Source: Scalesia atractyloides
Lineage: Eukaryota > Streptophyta > Magnoliopsida > Asterales > Asteraceae
Reading direction: 5' to 3'
Assembly: GCA_947069175.1 (NCBI GenBank)
Contig: CAMTDV010000003.1
Coordinates: 80,577,978-80,641,977, forward strand
DNA: 64,000 bases
Shown: piece after piece, positions 47,853 through 59,909 of the stretch
Layout: every line of letters begins with the position of its first letter
How positions within the stretch are numbered: position 1 is the stretch's first letter
Notes under the pieces: model-generated
The model's database searches: none
What the model saw: the letters and a program-made list of their open reading frames with translations, nothing else
Told to the model about the DNA's origin: nothing
Program-made: the position numbers and the translations under genes

Positions 47853-48649
47853 GAGGTTCATGTGAGAAGGATAAGAAAGATTATGGAGGTGACATGTGTC
47901 CCTATTTATTTTGGTAGTTTAAAGGTATAAGTGTAATTTAACTAATAAAATCTAATTATGAAATGAATATATGCAACTGATTTTTGGCAGTTATTGTAGT
48001 GATTTTCGAATTTGAAATAACACCCTAACTTATAAAAACACCACGACATGTATATTGAAGGCATACATCTTATAAAGAACAGAAATATAACTCATAAAAA
48101 CACCACAGCATGTATATTAAAGGCATACATCTTATAAAGAACAGAAATATAACAAAAATAACACCATAACTCATAAAAACACCACAGCAGTTATATTGAA
48201 GGCACAAATCTTATAAAGAACACCCTAACATTGAATATAACATAAATAACACCCTAATATAACAACAGTCAACACTTTAATCTGAATCAAAACAGAACTA
48301 ACACCTTAAATATATAAAAACAGAAATAACTCAACATAAGTATATCAATATGGTACTCATATTAAAGATAAAAAACACTCGTTATTATGGTGTAATTTTT
48401 TTTTAAAAAAAGAGTTACATAAAAAAAGTTATTGATGTTTAAAAAAGAAGCGGAAAACTTTGCATGTGTATTAATATTAGTTATTAATTTAAAAATATTA
48501 AATTGACATTTATATCTTTAATCTAGAAAATTAGTTAGTTTAATAGTCAACATTATTTACAAAATTGCCACTATGATCTCAACCATTATATTAAATATCT
48601 AATTTTTCATATCATTCTCATACTTTTAAATTTTCTCACAATAACCTCA

Positions 48650-48650
<1 letters not shown>
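47853..48650. mobile_element. MITE-like element A in a TA microsatellite
   Basis: Left end GAGGTTCATGTGAGAAGG is the near-inverse of right end TTTTCTCACAATAACCTC. It is flanked on both sides by (TA)n (47828-47851 and 48652-48680), as in plant elements that target TA microsatellites. Inside, a tandem array of about 69-bp units (CATAAAAACACCACAGCA...AAGGC, 48030-48240) is seen. No coding capacity. Confidence 0.6.
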
Positions 48651-48680
<30 letters not shown>

Positions 48681-48683
<3 letters not shown>

Positions 48684-49164
48684 GAGAGTTCAAATGAGAA
48701 GAAAAATTTTGTAAGAATAAAAAGAATAACTTTTAAACCAATAGAAATTTTCCATTACTTCATTTAATGTGTGTATTTAATGTTATGAAAAAAAGCATAT
48801 AGGTCAATCTATAATTGTTATTAATTAGCTAATTAATTAAACTTGTAACTCATTTTTTTCATATACTCTTTAAGATAAAATAATTTATGGTGTATGACAA
48901 TTTTCGACATGTGTAGGATAAATTTAGTATGTGTAGGATAAATTTTGAAATGTGTAGGGTAAATTTACATGTGTGTAGGGTAAATTCCGGTAAATGTAGC
49001 ACATATATAGGATAAATTTTGAAATGTGTAGGATAAAATGTTTTTGCTTTATTAATAAGAGATAACATAATTAATGAGAGGAGTTATAAACTATTTAATG
49101 TTTTATCATTATGTCTTTTCTTCTTTTTCTTCTCATATTAGATTTCTTCTCAAATGAACATTCC
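48681..49164. mobile_element. MITE-like element B in a TA microsatellite
   Basis: Left end GAGAGTTCAAATGAGAAG and right end TTCTTCTCAAATGAACATTC form an imperfect inverted pair. It is flanked by (TA)n at 48652-48680 and from 49165. It contains about six copies of a 20-25 bp unit TGTGTAGG(A/G)TAAATTT between 48905 and 49040. No coding capacity. Confidence 0.55.
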
Positions 49165-49199
49165 CATATATATATATATATACATGTATGTATATATAT

Positions 49200-49400
49200 G
49201 TGTGAGAGAGAAAAAAAATGGTGAAGGGTATGACGCTATAACTTGAGTGTGTAGTAGGATTATACCCCCTTCAATTATACAAGGAGAAGATCTGGCCTAT
49301 AGCGCCCGCCGTAGCGGTGTTCGTCGGTGCTATAAGGCTTTTTAGGGGAGGTGGCGCTATACCAAGCCACACTACGAAGGGACTTAATGAGGTAGTTTCG
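49200..49400. repeat. MITE-like repeat family member
   Basis: Shares CTTGAGTGTGTAGT, TTCAATTATACA and GCGCTATA-rich phrases with 47680-47830 and 38060-38400. Confidence 0.4.
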
Positions 49401-49412
49401 TGTACAATCAAA

Positions 49413-49628
49413 TGGCTCAAACACGATAGTTAATCAAAGACGATAAAGAGACCAAGAGGTTTAAGAACATAGTTCTTCTATTCAATAATAAACCAAAAAC
49501 TACTAAAACATAAACCATAGACATCCTATTTATATGATAGGAATTGTAATTCAAAAGGAAACTATATAAGATAAAATATTTAATTTAAATAAATTAAGAG
49601 ATAAATAAAGAGATCGGTTCTATCCGCA
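49413..49628 (-). repeat. LTR (3') of the small element
   Basis: Direct repeat of 50817-51030; ends TG...CA when read on the minus strand. Confidence 0.7.
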
Positions 49629-49671
49629 TCATTCTCCCCATCTTCAAAAAAAACTCATCCTCGAGTTTTGC

Positions 49672-50811
49672 CTATGAACCAAAGCCATCTGGATCAAAAG
49701 GAACATCAACCTGATTCCTCCTTTTTATTATCAACATGACCCACCTAAACAACCCAACTTTACGAGTCGGCTCTTTCAACTTTAGATACGTACCTCCTGG
49801 GTCAAACGGGGTATTGGAGTGTATACCGTCCGTTATCGAATTAACCCGCTCAAATGGTTGAGCTCCAACCCAATAGTCATATAATTGTAAACCATGGATC
49901 TTGTTGCCTTTTTCAATAAAGTCATTGTATAGCTTAATAACTTTTGCGTCAATTTGATCAATACGAGACGGGGCATATAACAATGGAGTTTCTAGATACT
50001 CGACATCACAGCCTTTAACCAACTTTTGAAACAAAACATTGTTCCACATTTTTTTGCTCCACATGCATATTTTAAATCATTAACCACCAAGCCATGGGCA
50101 TTTACATTGTTACCCTCCTTCTTGATACACTATGATAACCTCCACCTGGCCCACGTGTATACCTTACTACCATTTGATTTCAGTATGATATTATAATTAT
50201 TATTGGAAACACCTCCCACCTTTGTACCAATCACAATATTTTTCTTTTGCATTTGAGAATTCGTCAAACCTTCCATATCGGCAAGATTGTTGTATAATGG
50301 TGCATGACCACCCGTAGCCGCCATATCACCACCAGTATTCATCGTTGGACCACGTTTAGTGATTGAATTATCGTCATAAACATCGCCGACCCCCTCTTGA
50401 GTGGATAACCTGTTAAGGACCTGATTGAATTTTCATCAAACATGGGCCCTTCATCATACTTAGACTCGTCTTGAGATTCGGAATAAGTTGGCTCATAGAA
50501 CCAAGGGTTGGAATAGCACGAAGGATGCTCCTCCTCCTCGTTCTCATCGTCTTTTGCTTCATGATTCGGTTTCATTAACATGCATCTTCCGTTTTAATTC
50601 ATCGTTGGACCACGTTTGATCTTCAGATCTCGTGGATCGTAATAGACTCCATTGCTGCCTCGGTCGGCGAATCTACGAATAAGGTGTCGATCTTCGCCAC
50701 GAACACATGAAACACCAATGTTCTTGTCGATGCCTCAGTCGGTGACTCTTCGAACAAGAAAACACTCACCTTCACGTAGAGCCATTTGATACACCATAGC
50801 TCTGGTATCAA
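49672..50811 (-). pseudogene. Internal coding remnant of the small LTR element
   Basis: Successive open stretches in order: 50811-50623, with two FVDSPTEA-like and ATR/EA-like repeats; 50581-50339, acidic (KDDENEEEEHP); 50342-50130, MNTGGDMAATGGHAPLYNN; 50064-49672, with a PFDPGG motif twice (NTPFDPGG, VPFDPDG). No known catalytic or zinc motif. I do not recognise it; it could be a diverged gag or captured sequence. Confidence 0.4.
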
Positions 50812-50816
50812 TCAAA

Positions 50817-51030
50817 TTGTTCAAATACAATAGTTAATCAAAGACAATAAAAAAACCAAGAGGTTCAAGAACATATTTCTTTCTATCAATAATAAACCAA
50901 AAAACTACTAAAATATAAACCTAGACATCCTATTTCCATGATAGGGATTATAAATCAAAAAGAAATTAAATAAGATAAAATATTAAATTTAAATAAATTA
51001 AAAGATAATTAAAGAAATCGGGTCAATCCA
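50817..51030 (-). repeat. LTR (5') of the small element
   Basis: Direct repeat of 49413-49628, next to the primer-site-like sequence. Confidence 0.65.
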
Positions 51031-51732
51031 AATCATTTAATAAAATATTATTTTGCACCCTATTTACAAATAGATTTTTTCAGAAAGATTTTTCAAAATC
51101 GTGTTACATTGACTATAGAATTTCAATATAACATTTTGAGTTATATAATTACCATTTAAAAATCATCTAAGTATGATTCGTATGATCATGATTACAAGAA
51201 TGAAATTACAATAAGTAACTAAATAACTAAGCAATTTAAGTAAATAGAAGATTATGTAAGAGATGACTGAATCAAAATAATTTTATTTAATGTTCTATTT
51301 TTGTCAGAGGACAATATGAATGTTTTATCATGTTCCATCAACACACTAAATGGGTTATACGCTTCTCCACTTGGTGTTCTTTTAACATGTTAATCTCATC
51401 CTAAATCATGTGCTTTGTTTTGTGTTGTACAATATAACACGAGAGTTATTATAATTACCATTTGGAAATTTTTTAATTTTAAAATTAGAATTTATTGTAC
51501 AAATAATATGGTCTAAAAAGACCCCTTGTCTTTATGACAATTTATCGTTTCCAGTCAACTTTTCAACAATGTGGGCAGCTGGTTGGATAAAAATAGGGCC
51601 TTTAAAATGTTTATTAATTTGCTAAATGAAATAAGTTATAAAAGTAAGGTTTTACAAATTTGAATGATCGGAATTTTGGAATTTTGAATAATTAGAAATT
51701 TGAATGTTTGAAAGTATGTTGGTATATGAAAC
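51031..51732. other. AT-rich spacer, no gene
   Basis: Nothing recognisable. Confidence 0.5.
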
Positions 51733-52413
51733 TAGAGGTGCATAAATCCGGTTTTTGTTAATACCCGTTTCCAGGTATAGAACTGGTTCTAGGTATGATC
51801 GGGTATTGGAAATTTGGGTATTAGTAGAAACTGGGTAGGGTTCATGTAGGTATTGAAGAGAAAAGCCATACCCTATGAATCCGGATAGGGGAATAATCGG
51901 GTTCAGGTATAACCCGGTATTGGAATCGGGTATTAATACCTGATTTTTTTTTTTAAAATTTATTTTACATAAAAATAAATGCGTTTAGAAATTAAATTTG
52001 GTTTGTAGTTTAAAAAAGTAATTACAAAAATTATAATAACATAAATTCACTCAAATACAATTTACTTTTTTTATAATATGCATTTTAAAAAAAACTTACA
52101 TATAGAAATTGCCAAGTAAACATAAAAATATACCTTAAAATTTACGTATTCTATCATGTATTAAAAAAACTGGTATCGAGTATAGGGTATAACGGGGTTC
52201 GGGTATAGAGTATGACTGATTCCGTGTATTTTCGGGTATAAATCGGGTACGGTTTCGGTTACGGGTATTGAGCTCAAAATGTATACCTTGTCCATACGCT
52301 ACGGGTAGGGTCGAGTTCGGTTACCGGTATACAATACCCGGGTAGAAAAATAATCGGTTTCGGGTTTTTCTATCGGGTTCGGTTCCAGATACGGGTTTTT
52401 TTTTGCACCTCTA
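51733..52413. mobile_element. hAT-like MITE
   Basis: Terminal inverted repeats TAGAGGTGCA and TGCACCTCTA bound 681 bp. Eight-base flanks TATGAAAC (51725-51732) and TATGAACT (52414-52421) fit the hAT target duplication, with a slip. The interior is filled with irregular CGGGTAT/GGGTATT words in the outer thirds and AT-rich text in the middle. No transposase. Confidence 0.75.
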
Positions 52414-55405
52414 TATGAACTAGTAAATTTCCTGAGAAGTAAGAACATACAATTAGGCCGAGAAAGAGAGCAGGCCGTGACCCCCAAGATGGGTTGAGCT
52501 ACACAATTTCTGGGCTTTGATTTGGTCCCAAAAACCCTGGCCAAAGTGGTCCAGAAAAGACTGATCTGAATTTTAAAGAGCCATATCGGTTGAGCCCAGG
52601 CCTTAATCAAAATTTTAGATCATTTTAGACGAGAATAGTTATAGGTTAGGCTTTTTTTTCGTTTTACAGTTTTTTTTTCAATCTGGCATTTGATTTTGAT
52701 GGAAAACGGAAGCAAATATAATAAATAAAGATAAATTCTTAAGAAAAGTGGTTGATAATCGAATGGCTTTACAACGGTACCTTCTATAGGGAGTTATAAA
52801 TTTAACATATTTCCAAAATTACAAATTAATTAATCTATAATCTATAAATTATAATAAATCAAAATCATCTTAGGCCACATGACTTTCTCTTAAACCATTA
52901 GTTGTCACATGTCATTATTATACTTTTTTCATATTTTGATTTATAGTAGAGAAAACACAACATTTTTGTTGCTCTTCTTTTATCACAAATTTTAAAGTAA
53001 TTAGACTTTTCTATTTGTGCAGATAATTTTCCTTTTGAATGTGATTGCAAATCATAAATCTTAATAAACAGATTTAATAAATATAATGACCTTTTAAAAT
53101 ATATCTATAATTGTAACTAATATAAACAGACTTGTAAAAATTATAATATATATTTTACGCAATTAATATAGTTTAAATTGTCTTTTTTGTTTAAATAAAT
53201 TAATAAAATTATTACCTTTTGTATATTGTTATTATTATTTTTTTTAATAAATTTTTGAATGATAACTAAATATCATTTACATATTTAAAATGTTTGCATA
53301 TCTTATAAATAAACAACAATTTGATATTTAGCAAATGATTATTAATAAAAGTCAAACACAATCACTATCAAAGGTTTGATTGTACTTAAAGGAATCAGTT
53401 TTTACTCATGACAGTTGTATGTGACATTATCAAGAATAAAAAGAAGACACAAAGTCAAGTTATTAATATTAGACAAAGATAAAAATGTTACAAAATAAGA
53501 CGGAAAATGTAGTGTACAAAAAAATACTAGAGATTTATTGATTGCTTATATGTTTTTAACTTACCAATGAGGTTGGTGACCCATTGACAAAGGCATAATC
53601 CTTTAGGTACACTTAGATTTGAAGGTCTTAGATTCAAGCCTTCAAGTCTCACATACAATAGGAATATAAAGAACAAAAAAGAACTTTTATATTATAATTG
53701 AACTTTTTCTCATATTTAATGCATCATTTCGTTTTATTATAAATGAATTATATTACATATTATATAAAGTAAAATATATTGTATAAAACAACCTATTTTC
53801 CGTATTTATTTGTTAATGAGAAGCAACTTCAGGTTAAAGAGTGTGGGGTGTTAAAATCTGTTAATAATCGTAACACGGGAACCAATTGTGAGGATAGTAG
53901 CATCTATATTTATGTGTAATTGATCAAATCAATAGATTTATAAGAAGTATTTTCCTTTATACAGCCCGTGTAACACACTGGATTTTAAACTAGTAATTAT
54001 TGATACTAAGACAATAAATAAAGTTGTAAATTAGGTTAACCGGTGATTAACACTTTGAACTAAATAAAAAAATTGGTTGAAGATTGCCAAATTTGGGAAA
54101 ATTATTGATTAGCGAAATTGAAACTCTCATTCGTGGAATGGTAGGACAGCCACCCAAACCACCTATGGCTAAATATGTGGTAACTAGGGATGAGGAAATG
54201 GTATCGAGAGCCTGAATGAAGGTCCAATGGGCACAACCAAGTCTTGTTAGGAGTCCATGTTTAATTGTGCTTAAGAGTTGTAATGGGTCCAACTTCAGAG
54301 GAGGTTACAGCATGGTAAATTAAATGGGTCATATAAGATTGGTAAAAGCAATTGTCGAACAAGAGGCAAGTTTGGAGGCTTTGTTCTGGGTTGTGTTATG
54401 ATGGCCAATAAACAAGTATGGGGAGGTAATTCGTAGCAAGCCCACTGAGATTCAAAGCCTCGCTCGAGGCATCATGTCAATTGAATAACACGCTTAGAAA
54501 GAGTGGGGTACAAGTGTGGGTGACGCCAATGGCGCAGAGGGTCTCCATCAATTCCATAGTCATGAGACTCGGGCTTTTAAAACCTAGCTTCTTTACCTGT
54601 TTTCCCTCCCTTTACGGTTAGCATATTAGTGGTAGGGTTTGGGGTATATCGTGAAACTAAAGTGGCATCTTTTCCAATAGAAGTTAATGCGTCAGTTGTT
54701 CTCCGGAGAGAATAATGAAAGGCAGGAATTCCTGTACTGGCTTCATGAAGATGGTTCGATGGATAAGGATAGTTTTAGGTGTCTATAACAATGGGGATTG
54801 TTTCTGGAAACTGTTGGCTATGGTTTCTGGTGATTTTGTAATAGTTAGAAAGTTGATTTTGGCACCGGCGACTTTAACAATTGCGGGGACAACTTTGTTA
54901 AAGTCTTCTGGGCACACCTTTATAAGGGCAACTCATCTTCTTGATTCGGGGTCCAAAAGTCTGTGTCTTGAAAGGTATTTTGTGAGAATCAGGAGTTTAA
55001 ATCATTGTATTCAATGGATTCATGTTATGTTTGTTTGGTTTTCATCTAGTTCATCTTATTTTTTATTTGGTTTTTTTTTGTTCAAACACCTAATCAATAG
55101 GTGTTTGGATCAGAAATTAATCACTAGCACTATAGATCTTGGTTTTGGACATAAACCACTGCCATTTAAACTCGAAGGTTATAAACGTTTTGACTGAAAT
55201 AATAAGTTATAATTTATAGCAATTTGTTACTATCAAGATAGAGCTACAATATAGGGGAGTTGCTTTGTCAGCAAGAGACTTACCGCTGATGTAGTAAGTA
55301 GCTACGTATGGCATGATATCACTGACAAAAACTTATTAAATGATGAAGATTTCATTAAAGGGGTCACTCGAGCTAATACAAGTGGTCAATAATGTCAATT
55401 GTCAT
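52414..55405. other. Intergenic, no supported gene
   Basis: Mostly AT-rich. An open frame at 54715-55197 (160 codons, plus) has no recognisable domain, and a hydrophobic Ser/Phe-rich stretch in it looks like chance. A TGGTATCGAGAGCC at 54199 resembles a primer binding site, but no LTR ends are visible around it. Confidence 0.4.
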
Positions 55406-55409
55406 TGAT

Positions 55410-55580
55410 GGGGTAAGTTGCCACTCATGGTAACTTATAACTAATAAAAAACCAATGGAACTTGTCACTAGTGGCAAGTTACCACTATGAAGATTAGAAC
55501 TTGTCACTAATCGCTAGTTACATCTAATGAAGATAAGGTACTTGCCAATGATGACAAATTACCTCTAAAGAAGACAAATG
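55410..55580 (+). repeat. Degenerate tandem repeat, about 40 bp period
   Basis: Units begin with (G/T)AACTTGTCACTA or TACTTGCCAATGATG (55458, 55497, 55538) and continue ...AAGTTACC...GAAGAT. Confidence 0.65.
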
Positions 55581-57035
55581 ACGAAGGTTTGTCACATGTC
55601 AACCTACAAATTGATGAAGATCATGGCTGGCTCAACCTATTTGGAGGCCTAAAGCAAAGTAAAAATTGGGGCTCTTTGATGTTCTAAAAGTAGTTAATTA
55701 AAAACAACTCAAATTACCCTAATTCTAGACTCAAATTTAACTCTAGACTCCTAAACTATACTAAACTACTAACCGGCAAGTGAACCAATCAATTGTAGAA
55801 CAACATTAAGCAAGTCCGGATTATCGAACCCACATGACTCTCTAATTACTATGACAACTAATTTAGACTCAACTACACACTATGTATATTTTAAAGGTGG
55901 GGGGGGGGGGTTGCTAATAAATCTAAATTACCGAATAAACTAAAACTACTAAATTGGAATGACCAAACTATGAACTTTTAGGAAATTTGGGATTTTATTC
56001 AAGAAATAATGAACTAGTCAGCTAGGTTGGATTTTTAGACTACTACTCCTTTAATTTGATAATAATTAATCAGGTTGAATATTTTACAAGGAGCTTAACA
56101 CATTAAAGTTTAGGTTTACCAAATAGGACCACCGACCCTTCTCAGAAAGACACCTACGATAACCTACCCCTTTTATTTGTTTACCGGTCCTAAAGATTTC
56201 TTTTCAGTTATCTTTTTAAATTAGCAAAGTGTCTAATTATTAATTACCTCTCAATAATTAACCTAGACTAACTACAATTTCTAGTTTAGATTAACTGATT
56301 CAATTATGATAAGGAAACTAGATTCGGGAATTTCTCAAAACCCTAGACCTAACAATTTACTAAATTAATTCAGCCAACTAATTGTTATTTCTCAATAAAC
56401 AAGTTAGGTATAATGACAAATTTGATTTTATAATTCATTCAATTGTTTCACCGGTTTTATTGGCCAATTTTACCGACAACTTCACGAATTCCTAAGAACA
56501 CGAAAAGTAACATAAACATATTCTATGGAAGACATCCACCTAAGTTCATGCAAAACAAACACACAATCATAAAACAAGCCAAATCATACAAATACCCTAA
56601 ACTTGATAATTAAAGTTGTGATCCTTACCAATTAAACATTCAAACCATAAATTAAATTAAAACAAATCAAAGTTTCATAAAATCCATCACCCAAAACCTA
56701 GGCAACTGAATAAAATCTAGCCTAATAACATGTTTGAAAAGCAAATTAAACAAGGTTTATAACAAGGTAGCATAATCAAGTAAAACAAGGAAAGCAAAGG
56801 TCAAGATTGGTATGATAAAACCGTGAATAACTCCTGCCTTGAACTCCCTTGATCACCCACACAATCCTTGCAGCCTAGATCTCCTTCTCTTAGCTCCAAA
56901 TCTCTAGAAAACTGCTCCCAAAAAGCTCTGGTTCGTCCAAGTTTGTTCCAATATGAGTTTGACTTCAGTTATGAGTGTTTTAATAACAAAACAAGTCCAA
57001 TTTTAATTTGGTTTCAAAACTTTCTGGATAAAAGA

Positions 57036-57088
57036 CCCTCTCGCCGGCCGCGAGAGGGTTGGAGTGTTCCGGTCGCGCCCCGCGACCG
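57036..57088 (+). repeat. Bipartite GC-rich palindromic motif, copy 2
   Basis: Half one 57036-57058, with centre CGCCGGCCGCGAG. Half two 57069-57088, CCGGTCGCGCCCCGCGACCG. Confidence 0.8.
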
Positions 57089-57114
57089 AGGAGGAATCCT
57101 GCTGATAAATATAA

Positions 57115-57169
57115 CTCTCTCACGGGCCGCGAGAGAGATGAGGTATACTGGTCGCGCCCCGCGACCGGG
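57115..57169 (+). repeat. Bipartite GC-rich palindromic motif, copy 3
   Basis: Half one 57115-57137, with centre ACGGGCCGCGAGAG. Half two 57148-57169, with centre GGTCGCGCCCCGCGACC. Confidence 0.8.
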
Positions 57170-57989
57170 TTATAAATCCCTATTTTACGTTTCGTTTTCT
57201 CGTTTCCGATCCACTCAAATCCCGGCTCGGTTCTTTTCACCATTTTCGCTCGTTTTTCCCATCCTTTCAACCGTTTTCACGAACCAAGACCTGCAAAACG
57301 CATTTGGATTAAAAGTATATAAATTCTTGACAAACCGAAATGAAAACACGCTAAAATTATACAAACTCTACAAGATAAATGGATGTATTATTCAATACAT
57401 CAAATATCCCCACAGCTGCTCTTTTTTCGCCCTCGAAAAAGAATTCTGCATAAACGGAATCATAACCAAACAATTACTCGATTTCAAAAATTACGGTTAT
57501 TTTCATTAGGGAACAAGATTTATGTTAACCGCGATTGCAAGTATTAGATCCACTCAAACTCAAAATTCGGTTCAAACCTCTTATAATGTGAAATTAGTTT
57601 AAGTGTGGTCAATCAACCTAGGGTCTCACACTAAGTCCACAGTATCCCTAATCCCACCTCAAGCTTATGGAACAAAAGGAACGAATTATTTAAACCCTTT
57701 TCTAACCGTTTTATACCAAAAAATAAAGAATTTAAAACCAAGCAATTTTCAAAGAAAATAAGAATCGAATCGAGCCTACTCATATATCCCAAGTTAGACA
57801 CAAACTCACCCTTTTATTTCTCATATTATAATTATTTGAAACCGAATAAAAAATAATTTTTCTATCATTTTCCGATTAAATTCATGCAAACTTTTTTTTC
57901 AAAAGACATTTTCGGATTTAAAAAAAAACAAATCAAACTACTACACTAACATTATCAAACTACTACACTAACACTACTCTACTATCTCA

Positions 57990-58010
57990 TCCCCACACTT
58001 AAATTTTTGC
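57990..58010 (-). other. Polypurine tract of the Athila-type element
   Basis: On the minus strand TTTAAGTGTGGGGA leads to the TGAGATAG LTR start. This phrase is characteristic of Athila elements. Confidence 0.65.
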
Positions 58011-58556
58011 ATTGTCCCCAATGCAAGGACAAGACAACCTACTACTCAAAATAAAACAAAAACCAAATAAAGAAAGAAAGCAACACAATCCAAAAGGGAA
58101 GCGACTTAGCTGATAGTGCAAGACTGTCGATATGGCAGTCAAAGCACTCGTGCTCTCCAAATAGAACGCGCTCAATGTACCACTCTCAAAGCTCTCATGC
58201 GAACGGAACAACAGACAACATCAACCTATCACCATGCACTTACAAAACATAATAATGATAAAGCAAAATAAATAAACTGTTTTGCAAGATTGTTCACCAC
58301 ATACCCAAACCAGCAAACACCACCCACGAAGTAAATTGTTTGGAATTACAAACTATCATTAAATTAAAACAGCAGAAAAGAAAAAAAATAAAGATAAAGC
58401 TCCTCAGCTGCCTCAATCGTCTTCTTCTGACTCTTCTGACGCCTCAAATACCTGATATGGTTGGACGTCCTCCATGCCCCCAAACTGACTTGACCCTACC
58501 TGACCACCTGGATGCTGAAAGTAGGATGGGATTCCCATGTTGAGATTCTGCATCAT

Positions 58557-59909
58557 TTACCGCATCCCATCTTCTAGCCTCCTATGGCTAGCCTCATGCA
58601 TGCGCCTACTCTCTAACATGGTCTGGCGAACTCCGCCAAACTGTTGGTCAACATAGCCTCGCAAGTCACCGAACCCCGTCTCCATCCTGTCATATAGAGA
58701 ATCTAAAGTCAATGGGTCCGGGCGAGGCTCCCGAAGAGGATTTTGTCGTCCTGGCAGTTCCTGGCGCTTAACCGGCCGCTGATATCGAGTGGGGATGCTC
58801 GCCTGCATAAAAGATGCAACTTCGGATCTGGGAGGCGGTTGCACTTGAGGTCCCTGGCGGACTGGCAGCCAGCTAACCGGCTCTTGGGTCGTCAAAATTC
58901 CAGCAGCCTGGAGGACTCGAATGCTCATGACACAGGGGGTGGGGCGCTTCTCTCATTCTGTCTTGGGGGTATCTTTCGAACACCCCTAAACTTTCGGCTA
59001 AGCATGTGATCAAGGGCCTGCAATAAACCCTTGCCCTGGGGCCCCAGTCCACAGTCGCTTCCTCGACCATGCAAATATCGTGGCCAGGTTTGCCGGCCTT
59101 CCCTCTACCATACACATCAAACAAAACAAACTCACCTGGTTGACCTTGTTGTCCACCTGCCCTCTTCCAACCAGCGTAGCGGCAAGAATCTTATGGTGAA
59201 ACCAATGAATTTGATCAGTAATGTCACTCGCCACCATGTTGTTTGAATATGGGGCGGAAGAGATTGTACCCCAAAATCTGGCGAGCTCGTCTGTCTGGAC
59301 ACTATGGGAGTGCCTCCTTTTGAAGACCCCCTGAAGGCTCGTGGCGAAGTCCGATGCCTTTACCTCCTCTTCCGAGTATATTTGCGAGGCCACCGCAAAC
59401 TATGGGATTGTCATCTCAAAAACTTGCCTCCCCAAGGCAAACGAGACAGCATCACTCTCGTTGAACTTACCCTGCTGGTATTCGAATGTGGAGTGAAACT
59501 CATAGGTGATCTCTTTGTATTGTCTCGCTCCGCAGTCCAACACCCTTCGGAACTTGTCCCCTAACAACTGCTCAATCTGACCCCTTTGACCCAAATTGTT
59601 AATCAAATCCCAATCGATCCTTCTGTAGGGTAGCAACTCATAAGTGACCAGGTTCGAAAGCCTTTCCCACTCGTGTGAGTCTAGATCAAACTGCAGAAGA
59701 GGACTGTCCACAATTCTCGTACTCTGCCTGTGGGGAACACCGTCCCCCTGGTATCTGATTCTGCGTCGGCCAAAGTATGAAGGTTGATGTGACGCATCAG
59801 CGGGGTCACCTCTCTGACGAGGTGTTGGTCCCCTCCTCTTCCTTCCAGCCCTGCTCGAACTACCCTCTCCAGATATCTGCATAAAACACAAGTAAGACAA
59901 GCACGACAT
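58557..59909 (-). pseudogene. ATHILA ORF-1-like (post-pol) protein, broken
   Basis: An open start at 59909 gives a basic, Arg-rich head (GRKRRGPTPRQRG), then a region ending FALGRQVFEMTIP. A TAG stop at 59400-59402 interrupts it, and the same frame continues (59393-59010) with FWGTISSAPYSNN, HKILAATLVGRGQ and NVNQ-type motifs up to FAWSRKRL. Two more frameshifts near 59035 and 58925 lead into PLITCLAESLGVFERYPQDRM and a Pro/Arg-rich end with a short coiled coil (58928-58557). It matches the post-pol ORF of Athila elements, whose role is unknown. Confidence 0.7.

Larger units (their letters stand above)
49413..51030 (-). mobile_element. Small non-autonomous LTR retrotransposon
   Basis: Two direct repeats of about 215 bp (49413-49628 and 50817-51030) bound 1.2 kb. 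On the minus strand a primer-site-like TTGATACCAGAGC (50811-50799) abuts the right repeat, and a purine tract GAAGATGGGGAGAATGA abuts the left. The left repeat has TG...CA ends. The repeats differ at perhaps 15% of positions, so the insertion is old. There is no reverse transcriptase. No clear target duplication was found. Confidence 0.7.
55650..57989 (-). repeat. Probable 3' LTR of the Athila-type element
   Basis: Begins TGAGATAG at 57989 directly after the polypurine tract. The far end is not defined; 55650 is a guess. It contains two copies of the bipartite GC-rich motif (57036-57169) and a poly-G run (55899-55910). An open frame of 213 codons at 56868-57509 crosses the motif and is not a credible gene. 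Confidence 0.45.

Noticed and set aside
54199..54212. Primer binding site TGGTATCGAGAGCC marking another LTR element
   Set aside because: No LTR end before it and no gag or second LTR after it could be found.
54715..55197. 160-codon plus-strand ORF as a gene
   Set aside because: No domain, no neighbouring exons with splice sites, and low-complexity Ser/Phe stretch; likely chance.
56868..57509. 213-codon plus-strand ORF as a gene
   Set aside because: It lies within the Athila LTR-like region, and much of its open length comes from the stop-poor GC-rich palindromes.
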